Shown: positions 9,883 through 22,265, numbered from the stretch's first letter. The stretch is DNA of 64,000 nt from Pseudozyma flocculosa PF-1 (GCF_000417875.1 NW_006920891.1:206308-270307), one strand, 5' to 3'. Made by a program: numbers and translations. Notes: generated by a model not told the origin, from the letters alone.

Positions 9883-12800
9883 ATGGCCGACGCTTCTTCC
9901 CAGCCCAACGGCAGCGCCGCTGCCGCCCCGCCCGCCGACCTCATCAAGGCGCTCCTCGCCGCGCCGTCGGCCGAGGACTGCCACCTGGCGGCCGAGCAGA
10001 TCTGCAACCACGTCAACGCTGCGGGCCTGCGCAGCCTCGAGTCGGACAAGATCCTCGACGCCCTCGTTAAGGCGTCCAAGAACAAGAAGAGCGGCTACGA
10101 GCGCGAGGCGGCCGCCATCGGCCTCGACGCCGTCTTTGTCAAGGTCGGCGGCAAGAACGCGCCCAGCCCGCTCGGCGCAGAGCCGTGGCTCATCTCGACG
10201 CTGCCCGCCATCCTCGACCTTTACGCCGACAAGGGCGATGTGGTGAGGGAGGCTGCCGAGTCGGCCGCCTCGTCCCTCTTTGCCCTCTTCCCCGCCGAGG
10301 CTGCGCCCGAGCTGCTCGACGCCCTCTACGCCGTGCTCGACTCTGGCAGCGCCAAGTGGCAGGCCAAGATCGGCGCGCTCAAGCTGCTCGGCCGCCTGGC
10401 CAACTCGGCCAGCGAGCAGGTCGGCGAGCAGCTCGTCGAGCTCATCCCGCACCTCACCCACGCCATGCACGAGACCAAGGCTGAGGTGTCCAAGCAGGCG
10501 TTCAAGACGACGATCAAGGTGTGTGAGGCGTGCCTCGACAACAACGACATCCGCCCCTTTATCCCGGACCTGGTCGGCTGCATGGCGCGCCCCGACTCGG
10601 TGCCGGAGTGCATCAAGAAGCTCTCGGGCACCACGTTTGTCGCCGAGGTCACCGGCCCGGCGCTCGCCGTCATGGTCCCGCTGCTGGAGCGCGCGCTCAA
10701 CGAGCGTAGCCAGACCGTGCAGCGCCAGACGGTCATTGTCGTCGACAACCTGTGCAAGCTGGTGCGCGACCCGCACGAGGCGAGCCGGTTCCTGCCCACG
10801 CTGACGCCCGGCGTCGCGCGGATCGAGAAGGGCGCCAGCTTCCCCGAGGTCCGCGACCACGCAAAGAGCGCCATGGAGACGCTGCGCGCCGCCACGGCCG
10901 CCGTCGGCGACGCGGCGCAGTCCGAGGACCCCAAGAAGGTGTTTGGCCAGGCCAAGAACGCCGCACTCGACGCCATCCTGGCCGCGGTGCAGCCCAACGT
11001 GGATGCGGCGCACCCCAACGTCAAGTCGGACAAGTGGGCGCTGGTCGGCCTCGAGTGCGTGGCCAAGCTGGTGGTGCGGCTGGCCGACAAGCGCATCGTC
11101 CAGGCGACTGCGTGGGACGACGTCTACGTGCTGCCCTACTTCCGCCGCGTCTGCGCGTCGGCCGAGGCGGCCCAGGCGGCCACCGACGAGCTGCGCAAGG
11201 TCTACGTCGAGCTCGACAAGGTGCGCTTCGGCCAGCCCGAGGAGGAGGACGACGACGCGGCGGGCGAGTGCCTGTGCAAGACCGAGTTCTCGCTGGCCTA
11301 CGGCGGCCTGCTGCTGCTCAACCACACGACGCTCAAGCTGCACCGCGGCCACCGCTACGGCATCGTCGCCGCCAACGGCAGCGGCAAGTCGACGCTGCTC
11401 AAGGCGATGCGCGACGGCAAGGTCGAGGGCTACCCGACCCAGGACCAGGTGCGCACCATCATGGTCGAGCACAGCCTGCAGGGCGAGGACGGCTCGACGC
11501 CCATCATCGACTTTATCGCCAACGACAAGAAGCTGGTGGGCAAGACGCGCGAAGAGGTGGCCGCCCGGCTGCGCGAGGTGGGCTTCGACGACGAGAAGCA
11601 GCAGAACCCCGTCGCCTCGCTGTCCGGAGGCTGGAAGATGAAGCTCGAGCTGGCGCGGGCGATGCTGTCGGACGCCGTCGTCTACCTGCTCGACGAGCCG
11701 ACCAACCACCTCGACGTCGGCTCCGTCGCCTGGCTCGAGAACTTCCTCGTCTCCAACAACCAGATCACCGTCGTCACCGTGTCGCACGACAGCGGCTTCC
11801 TCGACAACGTCTGCACCGACATCATCCACTACGAGAAAAAGAAGCTGCGCTACTACAAGGGCAACCTGAGCGACTTTGTCAAGACCAAGCCCGAGGCCAA
11901 GTCGTACTACTCGCTCGGCTCGTCGACGGTCAAGTTCTCGTTCCCGCCGCCCGGCAGCCTGATGGGCGTCCGCTCCAACACGCGCACCATCCTCAAGATG
12001 TCCAACTGCACCTTTACCTACCCGGGCATGTCGAAGCCGTCGCTGGTCGACACGTCGTGCGCCATCTCGCTCAGCAGCCGCGTCGGCGTGCTGGGCCCCA
12101 ACGGCGCCGGCAAGAGCACGCTGATCAAGCTCCTTACCGGCGAGACGGTGCCGCAGGAGGGCAAGGTCGAGAAGCACCCCAACCTGCGCATCGCTATGAT
12201 GGCCCAGCACGCCTTCCACCACCTCGAGCAGCACCTCGAGAAGACGGCGTGCGAGTACATCGCCTGGCGCTACCAGGACGGCCACGACCGCGAGGTGACG
12301 GAAAAGGCGTCGCGCAAGATGTCGGAAGAGGAAAAGGCGCAGATGGAGACGCCGATCAAGTCGACGTCGGGCGAGGTGCGCCGCGTCGAGTACATCGTCG
12401 GCCGCCAGAAGCTCAAGAAGTCGTACCAGTACGAGATCAAATGGCGCAACCTCGAGCACCGCCACAACACGTGGATCCCGCGCGAGCGCCTGCTCGAGCT
12501 CGGCTTCGACAAGATGGTGCAGCAGTTCGACGACTTTGAGGCGTCGCGCGAGGGCGCCGGCTCGCGCGAGATTTCCGTCAAGCTCATCCGCCAGCACCTC
12601 GAGGCCGTCGGCCTGCAGGGCGAGATCGCCCAGCACCACGCCGTCGGCGGCTACAGCGGCGGCCAGAAGGTCAAGGTGGTGCTGGCGGCGGCCATGTGGA
12701 ACAACCCGCAGGTGCTGGTGCTCGACGAGCCGACCAACTACCTCGACCGCGACGCCCTCGGCGGCCTCGCCACGGCCATCCGCGACTGGGGCGGCGCCGT

Positions 12801-13215
12801 CGTCATCATCTCGCACAACATGGAGTTTGTCGGCGCCCTCTGCCCCGAGATCTGGAACGTCGAAAACGGCCGCATCACGTCCAAGCACCGCACCGACCTC
12901 GCCGACGGCGCCTTCCTCGACGAGTCGGCCGCCTCGACCCCTGGCGCATCGATGCCGTCGACGCCCCTGCCCGGCTCCGTGGCCGCATCCCGCCTCAACT
13001 CCAAGGCCGGCACCCCCATCTCGTCGGCGGCCGCCACGCCCGTCGGCTCCGACAACGAAGGCGCAGACGCCGACATGTCGAAATTCAAGGCGAAGAAGGG
13101 CAAGAAGAAGATGACGCGCAACGAGAAGAAGGCGCAGGAGGAGAGGCGGAGGCTGCGGCTCAGCCGGTGGCTCACCTACGGCGGCGAGCGCGAGCCCGAC
13201 ACCGACGACGAGTAG
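9883..13215 (+). CDS. TEF3: Translation elongation factor 3 (ABC-F ATPase)
   Basis: EF3 is the fungal ribosome-associated ATPase that helps release E-site tRNA and stimulates eEF1A-tRNA delivery. It is intronless, 1110 residues, close to the usual size of about 1050. The ATG at 9883 sits in a good context (caaaaATGGC). Order: N-terminal HEAT-repeat region (about 10-330), four-helix region, first ABC cassette with Walker A AANGSGKST (about 497-505), signature LSGGW and Walker B LLDEPTNHLD (about 600-615); second cassette with GPNGAGKST (about 740), the chromodomain-like insert (about 830-880), SGGQ (about 924) and LVLDEPTNYLD (about 946). The lysine-rich C-terminal tail is typical for ribosome binding. 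Walker A of the first cassette starts with Ala instead of the commoner Gly, which the motif tolerates. Confidence 0.98.
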   Translation: MADASSQPNGSAAAAPPADLIKALLAAPSAEDCHLAAEQICNHVNAAGLRSLESDKILDALVKASKNKKSGYEREAAAIGLDAVFVKVGGKNAPSPLGAEPWLISTLPAILDLYADKGDVVREAAESAASSLFALFPAEAAPELLDALYAVLDSGSAKWQAKIGALKLLGRLANSASEQVGEQLVELIPHLTHAMHETKAEVSKQAFKTTIKVCEACLDNNDIRPFIPDLVGCMARPDSVPECIKKLSGTTFVAEVTGPALAVMVPLLERALNERSQTVQRQTVIVVDNLCKLVRDPHEASRFLPTLTPGVARIEKGASFPEVRDHAKSAMETLRAATAAVGDAAQSEDPKKVFGQAKNAALDAILAAVQPNVDAAHPNVKSDKWALVGLECVAKLVVRLADKRIVQATAWDDVYVLPYFRRVCASAEAAQAATDELRKVYVELDKVRFGQPEEEDDDAAGECLCKTEFSLAYGGLLLLNHTTLKLHRGHRYGIVAANGSGKSTLLKAMRDGKVEGYPTQDQVRTIMVEHSLQGEDGSTPIIDFIANDKKLVGKTREEVAARLREVGFDDEKQQNPVASLSGGWKMKLELARAMLSDAVVYLLDEPTNHLDVGSVAWLENFLVSNNQITVVTVSHDSGFLDNVCTDIIHYEKKKLRYYKGNLSDFVKTKPEAKSYYSLGSSTVKFSFPPPGSLMGVRSNTRTILKMSNCTFTYPGMSKPSLVDTSCAISLSSRVGVLGPNGAGKSTLIKLLTGETVPQEGKVEKHPNLRIAMMAQHAFHHLEQHLEKTACEYIAWRYQDGHDREVTEKASRKMSEEEKAQMETPIKSTSGEVRRVEYIVGRQKLKKSYQYEIKWRNLEHRHNTWIPRERLLELGFDKMVQQFDDFEASREGAGSREISVKLIRQHLEAVGLQGEIAQHHAVGGYSGGQKVKVVLAAAMWNNPQVLVLDEPTNYLDRDALGGLATAIRDWGGAVVIISHNMEFVGALCPEIWNVENGRITSKHRTDLADGAFLDESAASTPGASMPSTPLPGSVAASRLNSKAGTPISSAAATPVGSDNEGADADMSKFKAKKGKKKMTRNEKKAQEERRRLRLSRWLTYGGEREPDTDDE

Positions 13216-13564
13216 GCGACGGGTCGCTCCCCCGCCGGCCGCCTTTGCAAGCAACCGCGGCAGATTGAGGCCTACGACAGCTACGGTATTCCATAGACGC
13301 GCGCGCTCCCTTCGCTGGTAATAAATCCCTGCATCCACTCCTTGCGTGTCTGCGTGGACTCATCACGACGTGGCGTAACGTGGCGCCAGGCAGGCAGGCA
13401 GGCTTCGCAGCTCGTGGGTCGGGTGCCACACGCACGCGACAGGAAACAGGCAGGCCGACATTGCCGGCCAGGGAGTCGGGGCTACGGCCGGCCCACGATG
13501 GCAGGGGCTGGACCGGGAGCGGAAGCGTCAGGTCATGCGCAGCCCGCGCGTACGTTTGCGGGAG

Positions 13565-13591
13565 GGCCAGGCCAGGCCAGGCCAGGCCAGG
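13565..13591. repeat. GGCCA tandem array (about 5 copies)
   Basis: Pentamer ggcca/gccag repeated head to tail (gccaggccaggccaggccag), followed by a degenerate unit (ggtcagg). It lies in the intergenic region downstream of EF3. Confidence 0.8.
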
Positions 13592-15159
13592 TCAGGCCCG
13601 ACGGCGCATGTAGTCCCGTGTGTCGAAGCGGCGCTGTTGCGTGCGTAGGCCTGCTGTCTGCGTGGTGCTTGCTGCCTTCCGGTAAGTTGTTCGGATGTGC
13701 CGCTGGCTGGCTTGCTGGCTCGCCGGCTTGCTTGCTTGCGGGCAGGCGGAGCGGGGCGTTGCGCGAGGCAAGCGACCGGCGTCGATTTCAAATCAGCCCC
13801 GCCCTCGCTCTCGCCCTCGCCCTGGCCCTCGCCCTGGCCTTATCTCTGGCGGGCGACGAGGGCCTTCTATCGGACCAATCAGCGAGCGGCATCGGATCGG
13901 ATCGCATCGCCATCGCCATCGCCCGCGTCCACGCCCCACGCCCATCACCTTCCAGCCAGCTCACCAGCATCTCTCCCATCCACCACCAGCGTACGCGGGG
14001 CACCTACCACCTCGGTGCGGGCGCCGACTGACGCCTTTGTTGTGACTCGGCCCACGTCCATTGTACCACACCTGCCCGGCATTGTCCTGCTCGGTGGCCG
14101 CCACGTACTCTCGACTGCCGCCTGCTTTGGATCTCTGGCTGCTCCCCATCGGTTCCTGACGAACGGGTCGAAGGGATGCCATGTGCCACGGCAAGCTAAG
14201 AAGGCTGGCAGTTATCGCTGGAATTTCGCCGGCCGCGCGCAGAGAGCTAGCCAAGCTCGCTCGCTCGCTCGCTCACAGCCGACCCGCTTTGGAAATTCTC
14301 CGATGACCCTAAACCGCAGCTGGCTGGCTGGCTGCTGCTGAGATCGTTGGATTGAGCTCGCCGGTCCAAGGCTAGGGCCAGCTGGCCTCTAGCTGGATCT
14401 CCCCTCGAGGATGGTTGAGAAGCTGTCCGGATCAAGACCGAGGTGAGCGCCCCGACGCTGGCCTGCCTCGACATCCGGCGGTATCGGGCAGTCCGAGAGA
14501 TGGCGACGACCGCCACCTGTTCTGCAAGGTCCCCTGCCTCGCCTTGCCTCGCAGTGCGGCCCTTGACCTGGGCGGAGTCTACCGACCTCTGCTCAAAGTC
14601 GCGACTGGCCAACGACGGCGGACACTCCACTCTAGCTTACTCCTGCCGACGAGCGAGCAGCAGCAGCAGGCCTTGGCTGGCCGGCCTCCTCGCTCGCTCG
14701 ACGAGGGAAGTCAAGGCAAGCCAGCCTTGCTGTCTTGGATCTTAGCTTGCTGCTGGTTTCAAGAGGCAGCGGGTAGAGAGAGGGAGAGACAGCGACGCCA
14801 AGCGTTTGGGACGTCGCCCGAAAGGGTTTCGCGGCCTCAAGGGATCGCCCGGCCCATGTCTTCGACCGAGGAGATGCATGGCGGCCAGCCCAGCCTCACA
14901 GGCCAGCCTGGGCATCGGAGAATCCCGTCAGAAGCAAGCAGGCAGGTGCTTGGGCTCGCCATGGCCGGCGGCGTAAATGCGCTCGCTCGTCGACCCGATT
15001 CGTCGGGAGGAGCCCGCCTGCACGGCCGGGCAGGCGCGCTCTGACTGAGCCCACCGCGAAACGGCAGGCGGCGCAGTGGTACTTACCGTAGCTCTGCGAA
15101 GAAGCCTAGCTAGAGGCCTATGCTGGGTGATGGCGAGATGGGCAGGGCGAGGCGTGCGG

Positions 15160-15500
15160 CACCTTGGGGCTGGCACCCTGGCCCGGGCTTGCCTGCCAGG
15201 CCACGCCAGGCCACGCCGACGACCCGCGTGCTCTTCTGCAGAGGCGAGCAGCGGCTTTTCTCAGAAAAAGAACCAGGCGCGGCCTCGCAGGGCAGGCCAG
15301 CCAGGGTGCCAGGCACAAAGGCTGGCTGGCGGACGTGGGCTGGCCAGCGGGCTGCCTGCCTGCCTCGAGGCCATCCGGCAGAGGCCGACGCTGGCCCGAC
15401 GCACAGCGAGCGGCGCAAGGTGGGGCCTCGACTGGGGCTGGGCGGCTGGCTTCGTTTCACGCCCCTGCCCCCCCCCTCGCTGCCTTGCTTGCTTGCTTGC
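15160..15500. repeat. CCTGGC/GCCAGG-rich intergenic island
   Basis: Many overlapping copies of GCTGGC, GCCAGG and CTGCCTGCC, such as gccaggccacgccaggccac and aaggctggctggcgg, ending in a CTTGCTTGCTTG run. It directly precedes the pyrimidine-rich leader of the GATA gene. Confidence 0.6.
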
Positions 15501-16407
15501 GTCGCTGCCTCTCTTCCAACCCACTCAAGCTCGACGTCCCCCCACAACACCCTCTTCATCCATCCCCAAAGGCCCCGGTCATCACTACTGCCGAGCCAGC
15601 CATCTCCACGCACACGACAAACCACCGCAGCAGCAGCAGCAGCAGCAACGTCGAGCGGCTCGCCATCAGCAGCCTCTATCCGCCGTCCAGCTCACGGCAC
15701 CGACCGGTCTTTGTTCGCCTCCTTGGCCCAGAAGAACGCCTGGATCTGCATCTCTGCGGCCGTCGCGGCTGCTTCGCTGCTAGCCATCGCCATCTGCCGC
15801 TACCGCCATCTCCGACAAAGTCTCCCGGCCGTCCTTGACTCCCTGCTTTCTACCGCTCCTTCCCGGCGCCCCGATCGACTCCTATCCCGCAACCGGTTCG
15901 CTAGGCTCGGAACTCAAAGCCACCTCGACCTTCTCCGAGATCCACCTTCAACTTCCTGCAACTACCCCGCCAGCCCGCTTCACTATCGCACGCCTCCAGC
16001 CGCTCAGCCCATCTGCTTAATACCGTGACGTCGTTCCGGCTCCATCCCGGCCCTTACCCTCGGCCGTCCCTGTCTCCGACCCCTTCACCTACGATCCTCT
16101 CCATCGGTATTGCAGCGGCTTGAACGGTACTCGATCAGCTGGCGCAGCTGGTTGGCTCACGACAGTCGAGTTCTCGTCCAAGGCATCATTACGCGATTGA
16201 AGCTCGTCACTCTTCAACCCAGTCTCTCAGGAACCGACCGCAGCCTCCTGGTCTCGGACCGTGTCGCAACCCGCATCCCGCTCGGCCGTCCCTTTCGATC
16301 GCCCCCTCGCTCTTTACGGAGCTGTACGATCTCACCTCGAGAGCTGGCATAGCCCAGTGCCTCGAAGGGCGGTCCTGGGGCTCGCCTCGAGGCCCCTTGA
16401 CATCAGA

Positions 16408-16623
16408 GTGAGTCTTCCGGGCTTTGGCGACGGGCACGAGATGCTGTCGGCCCCTTCGATTGCCTGCATGGCACGATATGCCTCTGCAATGCACTCGAAC
16501 GACGCACACTCGAGGGCTGCGGGGACAGCCAAAGAGGCGACACGGAGAGGACGAGCTCGAAGACCGTTGGCTCACACCCAGCTCCTGCCTTTCTCTTCTT
16601 CTCCCGTTTGCCTGTCTCGATAG
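16408..16623 (+). other. Putative 5'-leader intron of the GATA gene
   Basis: A gtgagtctt donor at 16408 and a tctcgatag acceptor at 16623 would leave AC directly before the ATG at 16626. It would remove several upstream ATGs (for example 16441). It is inferred from splice-site shape only. Confidence 0.4.
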
Positions 16624-16625
16624 AC

Positions 16626-19600
16626 ATGAGCGCAGCAGACCGCTCTTCAGCTAGACTGCCAGGCAGCAGCCACATCAGCTGGAAGAGTCCTTCGCCTCAC
16701 CATCAAGCTGCCGGGACTCCGGCACCTTATCCAGCCCAGAGCACCACCTTTGCGGTCGATGGGTCAGCTTATGGCAGTGGCAGCATGACGCCCGGAGGCC
16801 CTTCACCGCAGATGTCGCTTCTCTCCCAAGCAATGCAGCAGCACATGGCACAGCAGCAGCAGCAGCAGCAACAGCACCCGCAGCAGCACCCGCAAATTGG
16901 CCAGATGCAAGGTCCCCCGGCGATCCCGTCTCACCACATCGGCAGTCCCCAGTCGGCGCACGCTGCACAGTCGTGGGCCGAGGCATCTGCATCGACTTCG
17001 ATCCCCAGCGATGGTCGTCTCGCCGGGTTACACGGGCCAGGCTCGTTTGGCTTCCAGGGAGCCCAGAACGGCGCCTTCGGATCAAGCCCGGGCTCGTTCA
17101 CCCACCCCGCCAGCTTTCAGCACCCTTCCACCATGCAGCATCACTTTTCGGGCAACACGCCAGGGAGCGCCCACAGCCGGCGGCCGAGCGGGCACAGCAC
17201 TGCGCCCCACTCGACCGTGGCGAGCGCCGGCCCTTCGCGGGCGCCATCGCCGAGCAACTCGCAGGCGCGCCACCATTCGAATGCCGCCTTTGCCGGAGCG
17301 CACACGCAGGGATCCGCCGTCAATGTACCTTCGGGTCTGCATCGCGCGCTGCATCAACATGCACAGGTCCAGCCGCTGTCTTCCGGCTCCCTCGGCAGTC
17401 CTGGGTACGATGGCGAAGGCGCGGCGCTAGGATCCCAATCCTTTGGGCCGGGACTGTCGACGTCGCAGTCGACGATGCAGCCAGGCAGCTGGGCGCCGCA
17501 GTCGTTCACCTCGGCGCCGCAGCAACAGCCCTACGGCGCCTCGTTTGGCCAGGTCATCTCGTCCCACCAACAGCCTCAGATGGGACAGCAGCAGGCCTCG
17601 GGTCCCTACGGGCAGTTCAGCGAGTATCGCCAGCCTGCGGAGCTCGAAGCGCTGCTCTCGCCGGAAGCGGCCCCGGTCGAGTTCAATGGCTTCTTTGGCC
17701 ACGACGCAGCGTCGACGCAGCCAACGCAACCCACTTCAGGTCGAGGCCCCGTGCCCTCGGCCCGGCCTGGCGGCCAGGAACCACGACGCAGCTACAATGG
17801 TGGAGCCCCAGGCCGTACCCTTAACCGCGGCCGTCAGGGTACCGACTTCTCCGACGAGTTTGGCAGCGGCGGTGGCGCCAGTTCGCTCGGCGGCAGCCTC
17901 ACCATGAGCCGTCGCGGCTCGGCGGGGGCCGAGGATGCCGATGCCGACGAGATTGCGGATCCAGAGGAGATGTCGAAGAAGGATCCGCTCGCGACGCAAG
18001 TCTGGCGCATGTACGCCAAGCAGCGCTCTCAGCTGCCCAACGGCGCTCGCATGGAGGTGAGTTGCAGGACCGCTGCTACGTGAGGCTCGTGAGGGATGTC
18101 GAAATTGACGCAAGACCCGCTTCTGTCTGCGCTTTGTCCGCCGACCGCCCTGCCCGCAGAACATCACGTGGCGGATGATGGCCATGACGCTGCGGAAGAA
18201 GCGCGAGCAGGAGGCGGCCGAGGCCCGAGCGGAACAGGAGACGCGAATCAAGTCCGAGTCTGGCAGCCAGGGAGAGCTGAGCGCTCGGCACTCGCCACTG
18301 GCGCCCTCGCGCTCCCTGGCCAGCTCGCGCAGGAGCAGCGGCTCCAACCTCGTGCCCGAGACCGGCTTCGAAGGATCGGGAACAGACAGCGCCATCGGAC
18401 CCAACGGCGCTGCGATCCTGCGCGGCCAGCTTCAAGGCTTCACGAGCATCCACCCGGGCCCCGACCACGGCGATGCCCGGGCCGGCGCCAACAAGGGCAA
18501 GGCTCGTTTCGCCGAGGTGATCGTGCAGGAGGAGGAGGAGCGCGGACGGCGCGGCAGGAGCCCGCGGACGCCGGAGCAGAGCACGTGAGTACCACAGAGG
18601 CCTTCCCACAAGATGCGCTGGCCAGATGGATCTAGGATCTTGATTGCCAGGGAACCAGCGACGGAACCTGTGTGTCTGGCAGCCGACAGGGCGAGATCCT
18701 TGCGCGGAGGCTGCGTGCATGCATTCTGATCACGGAGCCCCTCTCCCACACTCGTCCGTCCCGCGCGAAACCAACACCGACACTGCTACAGCCCCAACAG
18801 CGCCCAGGAGATCCAAGACTGGCGGATGAAGAGCAAGAGCCGGTCGAGGAGCCGGTCGGTCAGCGCCATGGACGTCGACTGGCGCGGCGTCAGCCGGTCC
18901 AGGTCGCGTCCGCCGCAGCGGCTCGATACGATCGCCGACGAGGGCCCCGATCCAAGCCTGCTCAGTCGTTCGGCGCCCGACTTCAACGCCTTCAACTTTG
19001 CCGAGATGGCGGGGCTCGACGACGACTTCTCGGCGCTCGACGAAGTCGACCTGGGCAGCCTGCTCAAGTTTGAGCCCGGCTCCGCGGGCTCGATGCCCTT
19101 CGACTCGATGATGCAGGGCCTGCAGGTGCCGCCGGGTCCGTCAGGCCAGCGGAGGACGCCCAGCACGGCGAGGAGAGCGCAGATGCAGAGCGCCTTCAAG
19201 TCGGCAGCGCATGCCGACCTCTTTGGCGGCGCCTGGCAGGATGACGGGGCCGAGGCAGAGCTCGGAGGCAAGAAGTCGAGCTACGAGATGGCGTCGATTG
19301 GCGCGGCCAACGCCTTTGGCGCGCCGTTCTCGAATCTGGACAGCATCCCGGGCATCGGCGACTTTGTCGGTCACGCCGCCAATCAGCATCCCGAGTATGG
19401 TTTCCTGCCGCGGCTGGTGAGGAAGACGAGCTTCGACCACAAGGTGCGCGAGCGCAGCCAGTCGCGAGGGCCACGGCGCGAGGGGCGCGGGGCCGGCGGC
19501 ATCGACGCCTTCAACAACCGGAAGCGGCCCTTCCGCGATGAGCCGTCGCCGGCGCGACCGCAGATGCACATCCCGACGACCATCGACCAGCGGATCGCCG

Positions 19601-21066
19601 CAGGACTCTCGCGCAACCTGCCGTCGTTCGCATCGCAGGGCGGCGCCTCGTTCCTCCACGCCGTGCCGTCGACGACCTTCGACTTCTCCTTCCCTACGTC
19701 GAGCTCGGCATCGGCTTCGTTCTCTGCGGCGGCGGCAGGCTCGGGCAAGGCCGCAGGCAGCCAGCAACAACAGCAGCAGCAGCAGCAGCAGCAGATTCAT
19801 GGTGCTGCCTCCGACTTCGACAACCTGCTCGAGGCGCTGACGTCGCAGGCCAACAGCCCGCTGCAGAGCCCTGGCACTTACCTGAGCAGCGGCCAGGCGT
19901 CAGCATCGCCGCAGGCCGCGCTCACCATCCCGCCGGCAACACCTGCCGTCGAGTTCCGCAGCGACCAACAGCGGCCGCAAGATCCGCACCAGCATCGCCA
20001 GGCCCAACAGCAGCAGCAGCAAGCCGGAAACGGCGTCGGTGGCCAGTCGGACCTCGAGGCGATCATGAACATGTTCTACAGCTCCGATGCCGGCCTGCCG
20101 CAGCAGCAGCCCTCGTTCACCCACGTCAACCCGAACCAGGTCTTTGCCGGGGCCGCGACGGGTCCCGATGCGATGGCGGCCTCGCTGGGTGGGCTGACGG
20201 CCTCGGGAGACGACAACTCGTCGTGGGCCTACAGCCCGACGAGCAGCGCCCCCTCGGCTGCGCCAACTCCGCCAGGTGTTCAGCACGCCTCGTACCAGTC
20301 GTCTCCGCTGGCCAGCAACGGTTCGCAGAGGCGCGAGTCTCCCCTCGACCAGCCGGGGCCGGCGGCCATTGCACCTCGGCTCAACGTGCAGCAGCTGCAG
20401 AAGAAGGCCACGCTCAACGACAGCAAGGGCAAACAGGGACCCTCCGCGCCGCCGTCCGGGCCTCCGAAAGCGTCCGGGCCAAAGGGCAAGTCGGACGAGG
20501 TAGGATTGTCGATGGTTTCCAGCGGTGCACGGCCGAGCAAACCAGCTGCGGCTGGGTCAGCAGGCAAGGATCTGCCGTCGTCGGCGTCGATGGCGACTGC
20601 CGATCCGCCGACGGTCTGCTCCAACTGCCAGACGACCAAGACGCCGCTGTGGCGTCGCGATCCCGAAGGTCTGCCGCTCTGCAACGCGTGTGGCCTCTTC
20701 CTCAAGCTGCACGGCGTTGTGCGTCCGCTGTCGCTCAAAAAGGACGTGATCAAGAAGCGCAACCGGGCCAATGGGGCAGCGCGTGCACGCAACGGCCTGG
20801 CGGGCTCGAGCAGCAGCGGCGGCGGCGGTGGTGGAAGTGGAGCAGGAGCAGAGCAGGGCCATGGACCGGGTGTGCAGAGGATCGCGAGCGCCGCAAGCGC
20901 TCCAGGGCCGCACCGGGCCAAGGGCGGCGCCTCGGGCTCGGTGGCGGGTATCCGTACGGGCAACGTGCCCATCGCGCCGGCTCCCATGCCGCCGGCGTCG
21001 TCGCCCAACAGCGGGCCGGGCGGCATCGGAAACTCCAAGGTTGAGATCAAGCGGCAGCGGAAATAG
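16626..21066 (+). CDS. areA: AreA/Nit2-type GATA transcription factor (nitrogen regulator)
   Basis: Global activator of nitrogen-catabolite-repressed genes, binding HGATAR sites. Exons are 16626-18056, 18160-18584 and 18792-21066 (1376 residues); introns are 103 and 207 nt. The ATG at 16626 is the first in frame (upstream start is only TTG). The AreA-specific N-terminal motif [20 protein letters not shown]...[11 protein letters not shown] (about 453-487) is split by intron 1, and splicing restores it exactly. The single zinc finger begins at Cys 1228: CSNC, a 17-residue loop, then CNACG, followed by the basic [10 protein letters not shown] tail; this is the class IVa fungal GATA finger. Poly-Gln runs occur near residues 76-84 and in the third exon, with long Ser/Gly/Gln-rich disordered parts. 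A class IVa finger together with the N-terminal motif argues against the White-collar, Sfu1/SreA or Gat1-like types. Confidence 0.94.
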
Positions 21067-21779
21067 GGCGATGGCGACGATGACGACGACGACGACGACG
21101 ACGATGGGTGATGGAGAGACGCGAATGGGCAGACACTTGAGAGTTGCTGTATGGTCGACATCTCAACCCTTTCACGATCCAGGCGGGGCCCGAGCCTGTT
21201 CTATCCAGGGTCGCGAATGCATGCATGCATGATCCTATTCTTCATCTTGATGCCAGCGTAGCGGCCGGTCGATGATGCTGGGATGTCGACGGCGGCGAAG
21301 CAGAGCGGGCGATGCCGCCGATCCGCGGGTCGACAGCCGGCCGGTCGAACACGAGACCCCGCATCGGGCTCGAGAGGGTGGTGAGGACGATGAGCGCACC
21401 TGGCTATGAGCTGCGACCAGGCTACGACTGACTACCTGACATCATCGTCCTTGCGTCCCTGCAGCGGTGTTTAGCATCGTCTGCCTACCCTGCCTGGTGT
21501 TCGGATCACTGGCGAAGGCATGATCTGCTTTGCATTGGGGCCTTTCTGGACAGGCTAGGACAGCCAGAGGAGCAGACGAGAGCGGCGTACGAGGTGCCTC
21601 GGAGCGAGGGCTGGGTGGCTCAGCCGATTCAAGATTGCGGTATGCGGGGACAGGTGCGAGCCAGCCAGCACAGCCCCACAAGGTGAGCGCGCTTCGAGGC
21701 GCAGGCCTGGCAGAGCTCCATCCAGCATCACGTTTCGTTGATCGGCGGACGGAGACTGGGCCCGGATATGGCCGAAGAT

Positions 21780-21780
<1 letters not shown>

Positions 21781-21813
<33 letters not shown>
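21781..21813. repeat. (CGT)11 microsatellite
   Basis: Perfect trinucleotide run cgtcgtcgt... of 33 bp in the intergenic region, about 540 bp before the PLC-like start codon. Confidence 0.9.
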
Positions 21814-22258
21814 GCGAAGCAGCTGCACAGCCCTGCCTGCCTGCCTGCTCGAGCGAGCTTACCGTAGCAAGCCTGGCCAGCCCAGCAGCCCCTCCTGCCC
21901 CTGCCTCCGCCCTGTTCATGCGAAAAGCACGGGCGGCGAGGCGAGTGCCGAGGCTTCCTGCCTGCGGTTTCTTGGCACCGTCCCGTATGCGCCCGCCCGC
22001 CCGCCTTCCTGCCCGCCTCCGCCTGCTCGCCGTGCCGCAGGCATCAGAGCCAAGCAGGCAAGACGGCCGCATCATATCCCCGTCGATGCCGAATGACGGT
22101 TCAGCCGAGTCGGCCGTCCTTCGCCACTCTGCTTCAGCTTCGCCACCACCACCACTTCGTCCAGCCCCTTTTACACACAGCCTTGTCCCCTGCTTCCTCG
22201 TCACCTCAGGGGTAGTAGCAGGCGTTTTCTTTCATCACGGCTTCGGTTCATCGACTGC

Positions 22259-22265
22259 TATAATA
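22259..22265 (+). promoter_or_regulatory. TATA-like box of the PLC-like gene
   Basis: tataata, about 90 bp before the ATG at 22350, in otherwise GC-rich DNA. Confidence 0.4.

Larger units (their letters stand above)
13216..16407. other. Long non-coding region upstream of the GATA regulator
   Basis: More than 3 kb without a supportable gene. It holds GCCAG arrays (13565-13591), CTGGCTTG/GCTTGCTTG runs (13690-13750), GCTCGCTCG runs (14250-14280), a dense CCTGGC/GCCAGG island (15160-15500) and a CAG run at 15628-15645. From about 15500 the + strand becomes pyrimidine-rich, which fits a long 5' leader. Open frames here are long only because the DNA is GC-rich and stop-poor; none shows a domain or repeats coherently between frames. 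Confidence 0.5.

Noticed and set aside
9826..13338. 1170-codon open frame on the minus strand opposite EF3
   Set aside because: It mirrors EF3 exactly; GC-rich codon bias removes stops on the opposite strand. The translation (Leu/Arg/Val/Asp-rich) has no domain.
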